From NCBI GenBank assembly GCA_041984235.1, contig JBHIYN010000003.1, forward strand, positions 124,001 through 188,000: a stretch of DNA of 64,000 nt, given 5' to 3'. Of the stretch, positions 24,538 through 32,306 are shown piece by piece; position 1 is the stretch's first letter, and every line of letters begins with the position of its first letter. The position numbers were made by a program, and so were the translations under genes. The stretch is from JBHIYN01 sp041984235 (GTDB lineage: Bacteria > Pseudomonadota > Gammaproteobacteria > Ga0077536). The notes under the pieces are model-generated. The model made no database searches. It saw only the letters and a list, made by a program, of their open reading frames with translations, and was not told the DNA's origin.

Positions 24538-26226
24538 TCAGCCGGCGTTCAGGATCAGATCGCGCGCGACGACCTTGAGCGCCAGCGTCTCCTCCGCGCC
24601 TTCGAAGATCGAGAGCACGCGCGCGTCGACGAAATAGCGGCTGACCGGCGTCTCCTCCGAGTAGCCCATGCCACCGTGTATCTGCAGCGCCTCGCGCGCG
24701 ACGAACTCGGCCGCGCGGCAGGCGTAGAGCTTGACCAAGCTGGCTTCCATCTGGCCACGTCCCTGGTCCATCAGCCGCGCGACGTCGTAGGTCATCTCCT
24801 GGCAGGCGCGCAGGTTGGCCGCCATCTGCACCAGCTTCGCGCGGGTCAGCGGATAGTCCGCCAGTGCGCTGCCGAAGACCTTGCGCTCGCGGGCGTAGGC
24901 GCACGCCTCTCCGTAGGCCGCGCGCATCAGGCCACAGGCGCGGGCGGCAGTCTGCAGGCGCCCGCCGGCAAAACCCTGCATGGTGAGGTAGAAGCCGCGC
25001 CCCTCAGCCTGCGGGCCGCCGACGAGGTTCTCCTCCGGCACGAACAGGTCATCGAAGAACAGGGTGAACGAATGCATGCCGCGGTAGCCCAGGGTCGGGA
25101 TCGCCTTGCCCGAGAGCTTGCCGCCGCGCGCGTCGCGGTGCTCGAAGGCATGCTCGGTGGTCGGCGCCTTCTCGACCAGGAACAGGCTGAGGCCGCGGTG
25201 CGCGGCCGCCGGATCGGGGTCGCTGCGCGCGAGCACCAGCAGCAGCCCGGCACGGCCGGCAAACGTGCACCAGGTCTTGGCGCCGTTCAGCAGCCAGCCA
25301 CCGTCGGTACGCGTCGCCCTGAGGCGCACGGCGGCGACGTCGGAGCCGCAGTCCGGTTCGGTCACCGCGATCGCGGCGATTGGATCGCCGCTCGCGATCC
25401 CGGGCAGCCAGCGCCGCATCTGTGGCTCGTGGCCGCCGGCGAGTATGGCCCGCGACATGATCTCCGGGCGCGTCAGCGGGCTGCCGGCGGCCGCCAGCGA
25501 AGCCCGCGAGAGCTCCTCCGTCACCACGCACATGGCGAGGTTGTCGTGGCCCTCGTCCGGCGCCGTGCCGCCATAGGCTTCGGGGATGGAGAGGGCGAAG
25601 CAGCCCATTTCGCTCAGCGCGCCGATGATCTCTTCCGGAATGGTCAGGTCTTCGCGGTGGATGCGTTCGGCGAGCGGGGCGACGATGTCCTCGGCGATGC
25701 GTGCAAAGCTCGAACCGATGATCTGCTTGTCCTCTTCGAGCAGGGAACGGCCGTGCCCGCCGTCGCGCAGCAGCAACTCGGCGGTAGAGGAGAGGAAGGC
25801 CGGATCGAGATGCGCCGCACAGAACGCCTGCGCCGCGGGGGAATCGAACGTCTGGTGAAGCTCACGGGTGCCGATCCCGACCGCGTGCCGGATGCGCTCG
25901 AAGCGACCGCGCATGCGCACCAGCATGTCGGCGACGAAGGCACCGGCCAGGCGTCGCTCGAGGTCGGCGCCGTGCTCGGTACCGTCGGCCTCGGTCATAC
26001 ACAGGCGCGCGTACTCGACGATCGCGCCGGCCGCGTGCAGCTCGGCGTTGACCATGGCGAGCTCGTAGCCCTCGACCTGGAATGCATCCAGTGCGGCGGA
26101 CGCCGGCTCGTCACGCGCCTCCACCGCTGCACGCAGATGGCGCAGTGCCCGTTCGAGAACGCCGCGCACCGCGGCGAGCAGGTCGGGGGCGCCGACCAGG
26201 GCCGAGGCTTCGGCAGCGCCACTCAT
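24538..26226 (-). CDS. Large acyl-CoA dehydrogenase, methylsuccinyl-CoA-dehydrogenase-like
   Basis: A 562-residue ACAD with about 150 extra N-terminal helical residues before the usual domains. The core has IPEAYGGTAPDEGHDNLAMC, AVTEPDCGSDVAAVRLRA, NGAKTWCTFAGRAGL, LGYRGMHSFTLFFDDLFVP, RLQTAARACGLMRAAYGEAC and IFEGAEETLALKV with the catalytic-position Glu. The long helical N-terminus, LGYRGM and QTAARA segments are shared with (2S)-methylsuccinyl-CoA dehydrogenase of the ethylmalonyl-CoA pathway, which oxidises methylsuccinyl-CoA to mesaconyl-CoA. With a Mct-like gene two positions downstream, a C5 branched dicarboxyl-CoA substrate is plausible. GAGG lies before the ATG at 26226. Confidence 0.88.
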   Translation of the reverse strand: MSGAAEASALVGAPDLLAAVRGVLERALRHLRAAVEARDEPASAALDAFQVEGYELAMVNAELHAAGAIVEYARLCMTEADGTEHGADLERRLAGAFVADMLVRMRGRFERIRHAVGIGTRELHQTFDSPAAQAFCAAHLDPAFLSSTAELLLRDGGHGRSLLEEDKQIIGSSFARIAEDIVAPLAERIHREDLTIPEEIIGALSEMGCFALSIPEAYGGTAPDEGHDNLAMCVVTEELSRASLAAAGSPLTRPEIMSRAILAGGHEPQMRRWLPGIASGDPIAAIAVTEPDCGSDVAAVRLRATRTDGGWLLNGAKTWCTFAGRAGLLLVLARSDPDPAAAHRGLSLFLVEKAPTTEHAFEHRDARGGKLSGKAIPTLGYRGMHSFTLFFDDLFVPEENLVGGPQAEGRGFYLTMQGFAGGRLQTAARACGLMRAAYGEACAYARERKVFGSALADYPLTRAKLVQMAANLRACQEMTYDVARLMDQGRGQMEASLVKLYACRAAEFVAREALQIHGGMGYSEETPVSRYFVDARVLSIFEGAEETLALKVVARDLILNAG

Positions 26227-26236
26227 CGCTGCCGCC

Positions 26237-27148
26237 TCAGACCGGGTCCCAGGGCCACACGTCCTGCGAACGGTCGAGCGGATAGAGATCCGCCTTGAAC
26301 GCAGGCATCGCGTGCTCGGCGATGGTCTCGGGCGTCCAGCCGTCACCGCGGTGCATGGAGCGCAGTGGCCGGTGCTGGCTCATGAGGAAAATCTCGTTGT
26401 TGCGCACGGCGAAGATCTGTCCGGTGACCTCGCTGGCAGCCTCCGAGCAGAGGAACACCGCCATCGGCGCGATCTTGTCCGGGGTCATCTCCTTGAGACG
26501 TTCGACGCGCTCGCGCTGCGCCTCGTCGGTAATCGGGATGGTGCCGATCATGCGCGTCCAGGCAAACGGTGCGATGCAGTTCGAACGCACGTTGTAGCGC
26601 CCGAGATCGAGCGCGATGCTCTTCGACAGCGCCGCAATGCCGAGCTTGGCCGCGGCGTAGTTGGCCTGACCGAAGTTGCCGATCAGACCCGAAGTGGAAG
26701 TCATGTGGACGTAGGCGCCGGTCTCACGCTCGCGAAAATGGTCGGCGGCCGCGCGGGAGACATAGAAGCTGCCGTTCAGATGAACGTTGATGACATCGTG
26801 CCATTCATCGAGGCTCATCTTGTGAAACATGCGATCGCGCAGGATGCCGGCGTTGTTGACGACGGCGTCGAGCTGGCCGAAATGGTCGATGGCGTCCTGC
26901 ACCATCTGCCGCGCCTGGTCGGGGTCCGAGACCGAGCCGAAGTCGGCCAGCGCTTCACCGCCGGCGGCCTCGATCTCCTTCACCACTTCCTGTGCCGGCG
27001 TGCCCTCGATGTCCGTGCCGTCGGTGCTGGCACCGAGGTCGTTGACCACGACCCTGGCGCCGGCGCGTGCCATCGCCAGGGAAAAGTCGCGGCCGATGCC
27101 GCGGCCGGCGCCCGTGACCAGCACCACCTTGCCGTCGAGAATACCCAT
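26237..27148 (-). CDS. SDR-family dehydrogenase (MFE-2 dehydrogenase-like)
   Basis: A 303-residue short-chain dehydrogenase. The NAD(P) motif is VTGAGRGIGRDFSLAMARAG, then VVNDLGASTDG, VNNAGILRD, and catalytic Ser and YAAAK in MTSTSGLIGNFGQANYAAAK. The VVNDLG and HxxSTSG-like features match the dehydrogenase domain of multifunctional enzyme 2, which oxidises R-3-hydroxyacyl-CoA, and the hydratase-2 partner is encoded two genes downstream. GGGGGAGC precedes the ATG at 27148. It is the first gene of a possible ten-gene operon (27148 to 16272) and is divergent from the F420 operon. Confidence 0.93.
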   Translation of the reverse strand: MGILDGKVVLVTGAGRGIGRDFSLAMARAGARVVVNDLGASTDGTDIEGTPAQEVVKEIEAAGGEALADFGSVSDPDQARQMVQDAIDHFGQLDAVVNNAGILRDRMFHKMSLDEWHDVINVHLNGSFYVSRAAADHFRERETGAYVHMTSTSGLIGNFGQANYAAAKLGIAALSKSIALDLGRYNVRSNCIAPFAWTRMIGTIPITDEAQRERVERLKEMTPDKIAPMAVFLCSEAASEVTGQIFAVRNNEIFLMSQHRPLRSMHRGDGWTPETIAEHAMPAFKADLYPLDRSQDVWPWDPV

Positions 27149-27410
27149 GTTGCTCCCCCGTGTTCGAGTCGACCCGTTGCCGGGTGTGCGGCCGCGTCGC
27201 GGGCGCTGTCGGTCGACAGCCCGCGGCGCGAACAGAATGAGATGTCGTGCGGAGCGGTGAGCTCCGCGCGGCGCGCTCCGCGACGGAATATTACTCGATT
27301 GCACCGGACGCGAGAAATTGCCCGCAACCCGCCCGCACGGCGCTGGCGGACTGCTAGAATGCGCGCGCCGCTTCAGACCCGCGCGTCGTTCACGGGGCGC
27401 TTACCGCCGC
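27149..27410. promoter_or_regulatory. Shared control region of the acyl-CoA operon and F420 operon
   Basis: A 262-bp gap between divergent operons. On the plus strand an extended -10 box TGCTAGAAT (27352-27360) lies about 50 bp before cofE; no good -35 is seen 17 bp upstream. Around 27290 the sequence is more AT-rich (GGAATATTACTCGATTG), a possible minus-strand promoter site. Confidence 0.45.
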
Positions 27411-28172
27411 ATGCCCACACTGACCGTCAACACCCTGCCAGGCATCCCGATGGTGCGCGAAGGCGATGACCTCGCCGGCATCATCGGTGCGGCCCTCGCA
27501 CACGCGAACATGGCGCTGGCGGACGGCGACATCATCGTGGTCGCCCAGAAGATCGTCTCCAAGGCCGAGGGCCGCCTGCTGCGCCTGGACGCAGTCCAGC
27601 CGGGCGCGGAGGCGGTGCGACTGGCCGCGCAGACGGACAAGGATCCGCGCCTGGTGCAGCTCATCCTCGACGAGTCGAGCTGCGTCATGCGCAGCAAACC
27701 GGGCGTCATCATCGTGCGCCATCGTCTCGGCCATGTCGGTGCCAACGCCGGCATAGACCAGTCCAATATCGGCGGCGAGGACGGCGAGTACGCGCTGTTG
27801 CTACCGCGCGATCCGGATGCCTCCGCGGTCAGTCTGCGCAGCGCGCTGATGCGCGCCAGCGGATGCCGCATCGGGGTGATCGTCGCCGACAGCCTCAACC
27901 GGCCGTGGCGTCTCGGCACCACCGGTGGCGCGATCGGCTGTGCCGGTCTCGAAGTGCTGGACGATCGGCGCGGCGAGCACGACCTGTTCGGCCACGAGCT
28001 CAAGGTCACCATGATCAACCGTGCCGACTCCATCGCCGCTTTCGCCACGCTCGCCATGGGCGAGACCACCGAGGCGACGCCGGTGGCACTGGTGCGCGGC
28101 TTTCCGGTCGACGAGGCCGACGGGCGCGCGGCGCAAATCATGCGCCCGCTGGAAGACGACCTGTTCCGCTAG
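27411..28172 (+). CDS. cofE: Coenzyme F420-0:L-glutamate ligase
   Basis: A 253-residue CofE protein: GIPMVREGDDLAGIIGAAL, IVVAQKIVSKAEGRL, HVGANAGIDQSNI, GVIVADSLNRPWRLGTTGGA and HELKVTMINRADSIAAFATL. It adds one or more gamma-linked glutamates to F420-0 with GTP. It is the single-domain form; the C-terminal nitroreductase-like domain of mycobacterial FbiB, which reduces dehydro-F420-0, is absent. The ATG at 27411 starts the conserved N-terminus, though without an obvious Shine-Dalgarno. It is the first gene of cofE-cofD-cofC-fbiC. Confidence 0.95.
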   Translation: MPTLTVNTLPGIPMVREGDDLAGIIGAALAHANMALADGDIIVVAQKIVSKAEGRLLRLDAVQPGAEAVRLAAQTDKDPRLVQLILDESSCVMRSKPGVIIVRHRLGHVGANAGIDQSNIGGEDGEYALLLPRDPDASAVSLRSALMRASGCRIGVIVADSLNRPWRLGTTGGAIGCAGLEVLDDRRGEHDLFGHELKVTMINRADSIAAFATLAMGETTEATPVALVRGFPVDEADGRAAQIMRPLEDDLFR

Positions 28173-28177
28173 GGGCG

Positions 28178-29128
28178 ATGGGCACACCGACCTACCTCGC
28201 GGTGACCGGCGGCGTCGGCGGTGCCAAGCTCGGCCTCGGGCTGAGTCACGTACTTAGCGCGGACGCGCTGGCCTTCGTGGTCAACACCGGTGACGATTTC
28301 GAGCATCTCGGCCTGCACGTCAGCCCGGATCTGGACACCCTGATGTACACCCTGTCGGGCCTCAGCAATCCCGACACGGGGTGGGGCAGGGTCAACGAGA
28401 GCTGGCATTTCATCGAAACCCTGAGACAGTTCGGCGGTGAGGGCTGGTTCAATCTCGGTGACCGAGACCTCGCCGTGCACGTGCGCCGCAGCGGCCTGTT
28501 ACGCGACGGTTACACCCTGGGCCAGGCCACGCAGGCGCTGAACACCGCGCTGGGGATCGCGTTCCGGGTGTGGCCGATGAGCGACGACCCGGTCGCGACC
28601 CGCGTCGTCACCGATGCCGGCGAGCTCGCCTTCCAGCATTACTTCGTGCGCGAACGCTGCACGCCACGGGTCAGCGCAATACGCTTCGACGGTGCCGACG
28701 CCGCGCGCGCGACGCCGGCGCTGCTCGACTACCTGGCTTCCCCGGATCTCGCCGGCGTCATCATCTGCCCCTCCAACCCGTATCTCAGCGTCGACCCGAT
28801 CCTGGCCGTGCCCGGCATTGCCGCCGCGCTGCGCGCAACGGCGGCACCGGTGGTAGCGGTGTCGCCGATCGTCGGTGGTACCGCGATCAAGGGGCCGACC
28901 GCCAAGATCATGGCCGAGCTCGGCCTCGAGCAGAGCGCCGCGACCATCGCCGCGCATTACGCGGACCTCGTTGACGGCTTCATCCTCGACGATTGCGATG
29001 CCGGCATCGCCGCCGCCATATCACACAAGGGTGTCAGGGTTATCAGTGCGCCCACGCTGATGACCACGCTGGACGATCGCATCAATCTGGCGCACACTGC
29101 GTTGGGTTTCCTGCGCACCCTGAAGTAG
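28178..29128 (+). CDS. cofD: 2-phospho-L-lactate transferase (F420-0 synthase)
   Basis: A 316-residue CofD protein: AVTGGVGGAKLGLGL, FVVNTGDDFEHLGLHVSPDL, TLMYTLSGLSNPDTGWG, NLGDRDLAVHVRRS, MSDDPVATRVVTDAGELAFQ, CPSNPYLSVDPIL and GGTAIKGPTAKIMAELG. It joins the guanylated phospho-acid to Fo, releasing GMP and forming F420-0 or its 3-phosphoglyceryl or dehydro analogue. AGGGGCG precedes the ATG at 28178, 5 bp after the cofE stop, so the genes are tightly coupled. Confidence 0.97.
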   Translation: MGTPTYLAVTGGVGGAKLGLGLSHVLSADALAFVVNTGDDFEHLGLHVSPDLDTLMYTLSGLSNPDTGWGRVNESWHFIETLRQFGGEGWFNLGDRDLAVHVRRSGLLRDGYTLGQATQALNTALGIAFRVWPMSDDPVATRVVTDAGELAFQHYFVRERCTPRVSAIRFDGADAARATPALLDYLASPDLAGVIICPSNPYLSVDPILAVPGIAAALRATAAPVVAVSPIVGGTAIKGPTAKIMAELGLEQSAATIAAHYADLVDGFILDDCDAGIAAAISHKGVRVISAPTLMTTLDDRINLAHTALGFLRTLK

Positions 29129-29138
29129 ACCTCCGAAG

Positions 29139-29840
29139 ATGTGGGTAATCGTCCCGGTCAAGCGCTTTTCCAACGCCAAGAGCCGGCTCGCGTCGCTGCT
29201 GTCGGAAGCCGAGCGTGAGTCGCTGGCGCAGGCCATGCTGCACGACGTGCTGGCCGCGATCAGCGCTGCGTGCCTGGTCGACGGCTTCGTCGTCGTCTCG
29301 CACGAGGTGCGGGCGCGCTACGCGGCCGAACGCGCCGGCGGACTGTTCCTGGAGGAGACCGGCAGCGGCCTCTCCTGCGCCATCCGCCAGGGCGCGGACT
29401 GGCTCGCCGAACACGGCCAGCGCGGCATGCTGATGCTGCCCGGTGACGTGCCGCTGGCGCGCAGCGCCGAGATCGACGCCCTCATCGAAGGGCACCCCGG
29501 CGCCCCTGCCGTGACCCTGGTTCCGGATCGTGAGCGCGACGGCACCAACGCGCTGGCCGTCTCGCCGACCGACGCCATCGACTTCGCCTTTGGCCGCGGC
29601 AGCTTCGAGGCGCACCGTGAACATGCGACGGCGCGCGGCATCGAGCCGCGGGTGATGCAGCTCTCCGGCTTCGCGCTCGACATCGACAATCCGCTCGACC
29701 TGCGCACGCTGCTCGCCTACGACAGCGAGACCGAAACACTGGCCTACCTCGCTGACAGCGGCATTGCGCGGCGGGTCCTGCCGCGCCATGGCGGCGACCA
29801 CGAGCACAGCGCGAGCGCGGCGGCGTTTCGCCTGGTCTGA
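29139..29840 (+). CDS. cofC: Phospho-acid guanylyltransferase of F420 synthesis
   Basis: A 233-residue CofC protein with the nucleotidyltransferase start WVIVPVKRFSNAKSRLASLL, then LMLPGDVPLARSAEIDAL, VTLVPDRERDGTNALAVSP, FGRGSFEAHREHA and FALDIDNPLDL. It activates 2-phospholactate, phosphoenolpyruvate or 3-phosphoglycerate with GTP. Which one is used cannot be told from the visible motifs; proteobacterial CofC of the Paraburkholderia type prefers 3-phosphoglycerate. It lies 10 bp after cofD and directly abuts fbiC. Confidence 0.95.
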   Translation: MWVIVPVKRFSNAKSRLASLLSEAERESLAQAMLHDVLAAISAACLVDGFVVVSHEVRARYAAERAGGLFLEETGSGLSCAIRQGADWLAEHGQRGMLMLPGDVPLARSAEIDALIEGHPGAPAVTLVPDRERDGTNALAVSPTDAIDFAFGRGSFEAHREHATARGIEPRVMQLSGFALDIDNPLDLRTLLAYDSETETLAYLADSGIARRVLPRHGGDHEHSASAAAFRLV

Positions 29841-32294
29841 ATGTCCGGGCTGTCGTCAATCCTGGCCCGCGCCGCCGCCGGGCACCGTCTCGCAGACGGC
29901 GACGCACTGGCGCTCGCTGCCTGCGCCGACACCGGCGCCCTCATGGAGATTGCCGCCGCCCTGCGTGACGCGGGCTTCGACAACCGCGTGAGCTATTCAC
30001 GCAAGATCTTCATTCCGCTGACCAAGCTCTGCCGTGACGTGTGCCACTACTGCACCTTCGCGCAGGCGCCACGCAATGCCGGCGACCCCTACATGAGTCT
30101 CGATGCGGTGGTCGATCTGGCGCGCGAAGGCCAGCGCATGGGCTGCAAGGAAGCGCTGTTCACGCTCGGCGAGCGGCCGGAGCTGCGCTACCGTACGGCG
30201 CGCGAAGCGCTCGCCGCCAGCGGCCACGCCACCACGCTGGAATACCTGCGCGACGCCGCGGATGCCGTGTTCAGCGCGACCGGGCTGCTGCCGCACATGA
30301 ATCCGGGGACCCTGTCGGCCGACGAATGCGCGATGTTGCGCGAGGTCTCGCCGAGCATGGGCATCATGCTGGAGTCGGCCAGCGAACGCCTGTGCGCCAA
30401 GGGCATGCCGCACCACGGTTCGCCCGACAAGCAGCCCGCGGTTCGGCTCGAAACCCTGCGCCAGGCCGGCCTTGCGCACATTCCGTTCACCACCGGCATC
30501 CTCATCGGCATCGGCGAGACGCGGCGTGAACGCATCGAGTCGCTGCTCGCGATCCGCGCGCTGCACGAGGCACACGGGCACGTGCAGGAAATCATCGTGC
30601 AGAACTTCCGCGCCAAGCCCGGCACCAAGATGCACGATGCGCCCGAGCCCGATCTCGACGACATGCTGTGGACCATCGCCGTGGCGCGGCTGGTGTTCGG
30701 GTCGGCGATGAGCATACAGGCGCCACCCAACCTCAGCCCGGGCAGCCTGCCGCAGCTGGTCAGGGCCGGTATCAACGACTGGGGCGGGGTCTCGCCGCTG
30801 ACGCCGGACCACGTCAACCCGGAGGCGCCCTGGCCGCATCTCGATCGCCTTGCCGAGGACACCCGCCAGGCCGGCAAGTACCTGCACGAACGCCTTACGA
30901 TTTATCCTGCCTACGCGCGCGACGCGGCGACCTGGGTCGACCCGCGCTTCGCCAGTGCGCTGCTCGACCTCACCGACGCCGACGGCTACCCGCGCAGCGA
31001 CGACTGGTCGCCGGGCGAGGCGGCGGCGCCGCCGGCGGCGATCCTGCAGGCGATTGCGGCGCCCGCGCCCGAGCCGTCCTCCGGCATCGCCGGGATACTG
31101 GCGCGCGCACAGGACGGCGAGCTGCTGGACGACGATGACATCGAGCGCCTGTTCCGCGCACGCGGCGACGACTTCAGCGCGGTTTGCCAGCATGCCGACG
31201 CGCTGCGGCGCGCGGTCAACGGCGACGTCGTCAGCTTCGTCGTCAACCGCAACATCAACTACACCAACGTGTGCTACTTCAAATGCCAGTTCTGCGCCTT
31301 CTCCAAGGGCAAGCTGAGCGAGAACCTGCGCGGCAAACCCTACGATCTCGATCACGCCGAGATCGCCCGGCGTGTCAGCGAGGCCTGGTCGCGCGGCGCG
31401 ACCGAGGTGTGCATGCAGGGCGGCATTCATCCGCAGTACACGGGCGACACCTACCTGCGCATCCTGGACACGGTCAAGACCGCGGTGCCCGAGATCCACG
31501 TGCACGCGTTCTCGCCGCTGGAAGTGTGGCAGGGCGCGGCAACCGCCGGGCTCGACCTGGAAACCTATCTCGCGCGACTCAAGGCAGCCGGCCTCGACAC
31601 CCTGCCGGGCACCGCCGCCGAGGTCCTCGACGACGAGGTCCGCGCCATCATCTGCCCGGACAAGATCAACACCGCACAGTGGCTGGAGGTGATGCGTGCC
31701 GCGCACCGGGTCGGCTTCCGCACCACCGCCACCATCATGTACGGTCACGTCGATCGGCCGCGCCACTGGGCACGGCACCTGCGGCGCATACGCGACCTGC
31801 AAATCGAGACCGGCGGTTTCACCGAGTTCGTACCGTTGCCGTTCGTGCACATGGAGGCGCCGCTCTACCTCAAGGGCCGCGCGCGGCGCGGTCCGACCTT
31901 CCGCGAGGCGGTGCTGATGCACGCGGTGGCACGCATCGTGCTACATCCTCATATCAGCAACATCCAGACCTCGTGGGTGAAGATGGGGCACGAGGGCGTG
32001 GTCGCCTGCCTCGCGGCCGGCGCCAACGATCTCGGCGGTACGCTGATGAACGAGAGCATCACGCGTGCGGCCGGCGCCGGCCACGGCCAGGAGACGTCGC
32101 CCGAGACCATGCTCGCCATGATCGAGGCGGCCGGGCGCACGCCCCGGCAGCGCACCACGACCTACGCCGAGGTGCCTGCGGAGCGCATCGCGGCCGCACG
32201 TGACGCCCCGGCGCTGAGCGACATCGTCAACACGCCGGCGCGGCGTTATGAACGCCGCGAACGCCGCGGCCTGGTGCGGTCCAGCGCCGGCTGA
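29841..32294 (+). CDS. fbiC: Fo synthase, fused CofG-CofH
   Basis: An 817-residue protein with two radical-SAM halves. The first has CRDVCHYC (Cys64, Cys68, Cys71) and GCKEALFTLGERPE, characteristic of CofG; the second has CYFKCQFC (Cys478, Cys482, Cys485), GATEVCMQGGIHPQYTGDTY and TTATIMYGHVDRPRHW, characteristic of CofH. Together they make 7,8-didemethyl-8-hydroxy-5-deazariboflavin (Fo) from tyrosine and 5-amino-6-ribitylaminouracil. Fusion in one chain is as in actinobacterial FbiC. The ATG immediately follows the cofC stop. Both clusters are intact, so the gene should be functional. Confidence 0.97.
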   Translation: MSGLSSILARAAAGHRLADGDALALAACADTGALMEIAAALRDAGFDNRVSYSRKIFIPLTKLCRDVCHYCTFAQAPRNAGDPYMSLDAVVDLAREGQRMGCKEALFTLGERPELRYRTAREALAASGHATTLEYLRDAADAVFSATGLLPHMNPGTLSADECAMLREVSPSMGIMLESASERLCAKGMPHHGSPDKQPAVRLETLRQAGLAHIPFTTGILIGIGETRRERIESLLAIRALHEAHGHVQEIIVQNFRAKPGTKMHDAPEPDLDDMLWTIAVARLVFGSAMSIQAPPNLSPGSLPQLVRAGINDWGGVSPLTPDHVNPEAPWPHLDRLAEDTRQAGKYLHERLTIYPAYARDAATWVDPRFASALLDLTDADGYPRSDDWSPGEAAAPPAAILQAIAAPAPEPSSGIAGILARAQDGELLDDDDIERLFRARGDDFSAVCQHADALRRAVNGDVVSFVVNRNINYTNVCYFKCQFCAFSKGKLSENLRGKPYDLDHAEIARRVSEAWSRGATEVCMQGGIHPQYTGDTYLRILDTVKTAVPEIHVHAFSPLEVWQGAATAGLDLETYLARLKAAGLDTLPGTAAEVLDDEVRAIICPDKINTAQWLEVMRAAHRVGFRTTATIMYGHVDRPRHWARHLRRIRDLQIETGGFTEFVPLPFVHMEAPLYLKGRARRGPTFREAVLMHAVARIVLHPHISNIQTSWVKMGHEGVVACLAAGANDLGGTLMNESITRAAGAGHGQETSPETMLAMIEAAGRTPRQRTTTYAEVPAERIAAARDAPALSDIVNTPARRYERRERRGLVRSSAG

Positions 32295-32306
32295 TTCGCT
32301 GATCGC

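Noticed and set aside
5270..26226. A complete 3-hydroxypropionate bicycle or ethylmalonyl-CoA pathway
   Set aside because: Only Mch-, Mct- and Mcd-like enzymes are present; malyl-CoA lyase, crotonyl-CoA carboxylase/reductase and propionyl-CoA carboxylase are not in the window.
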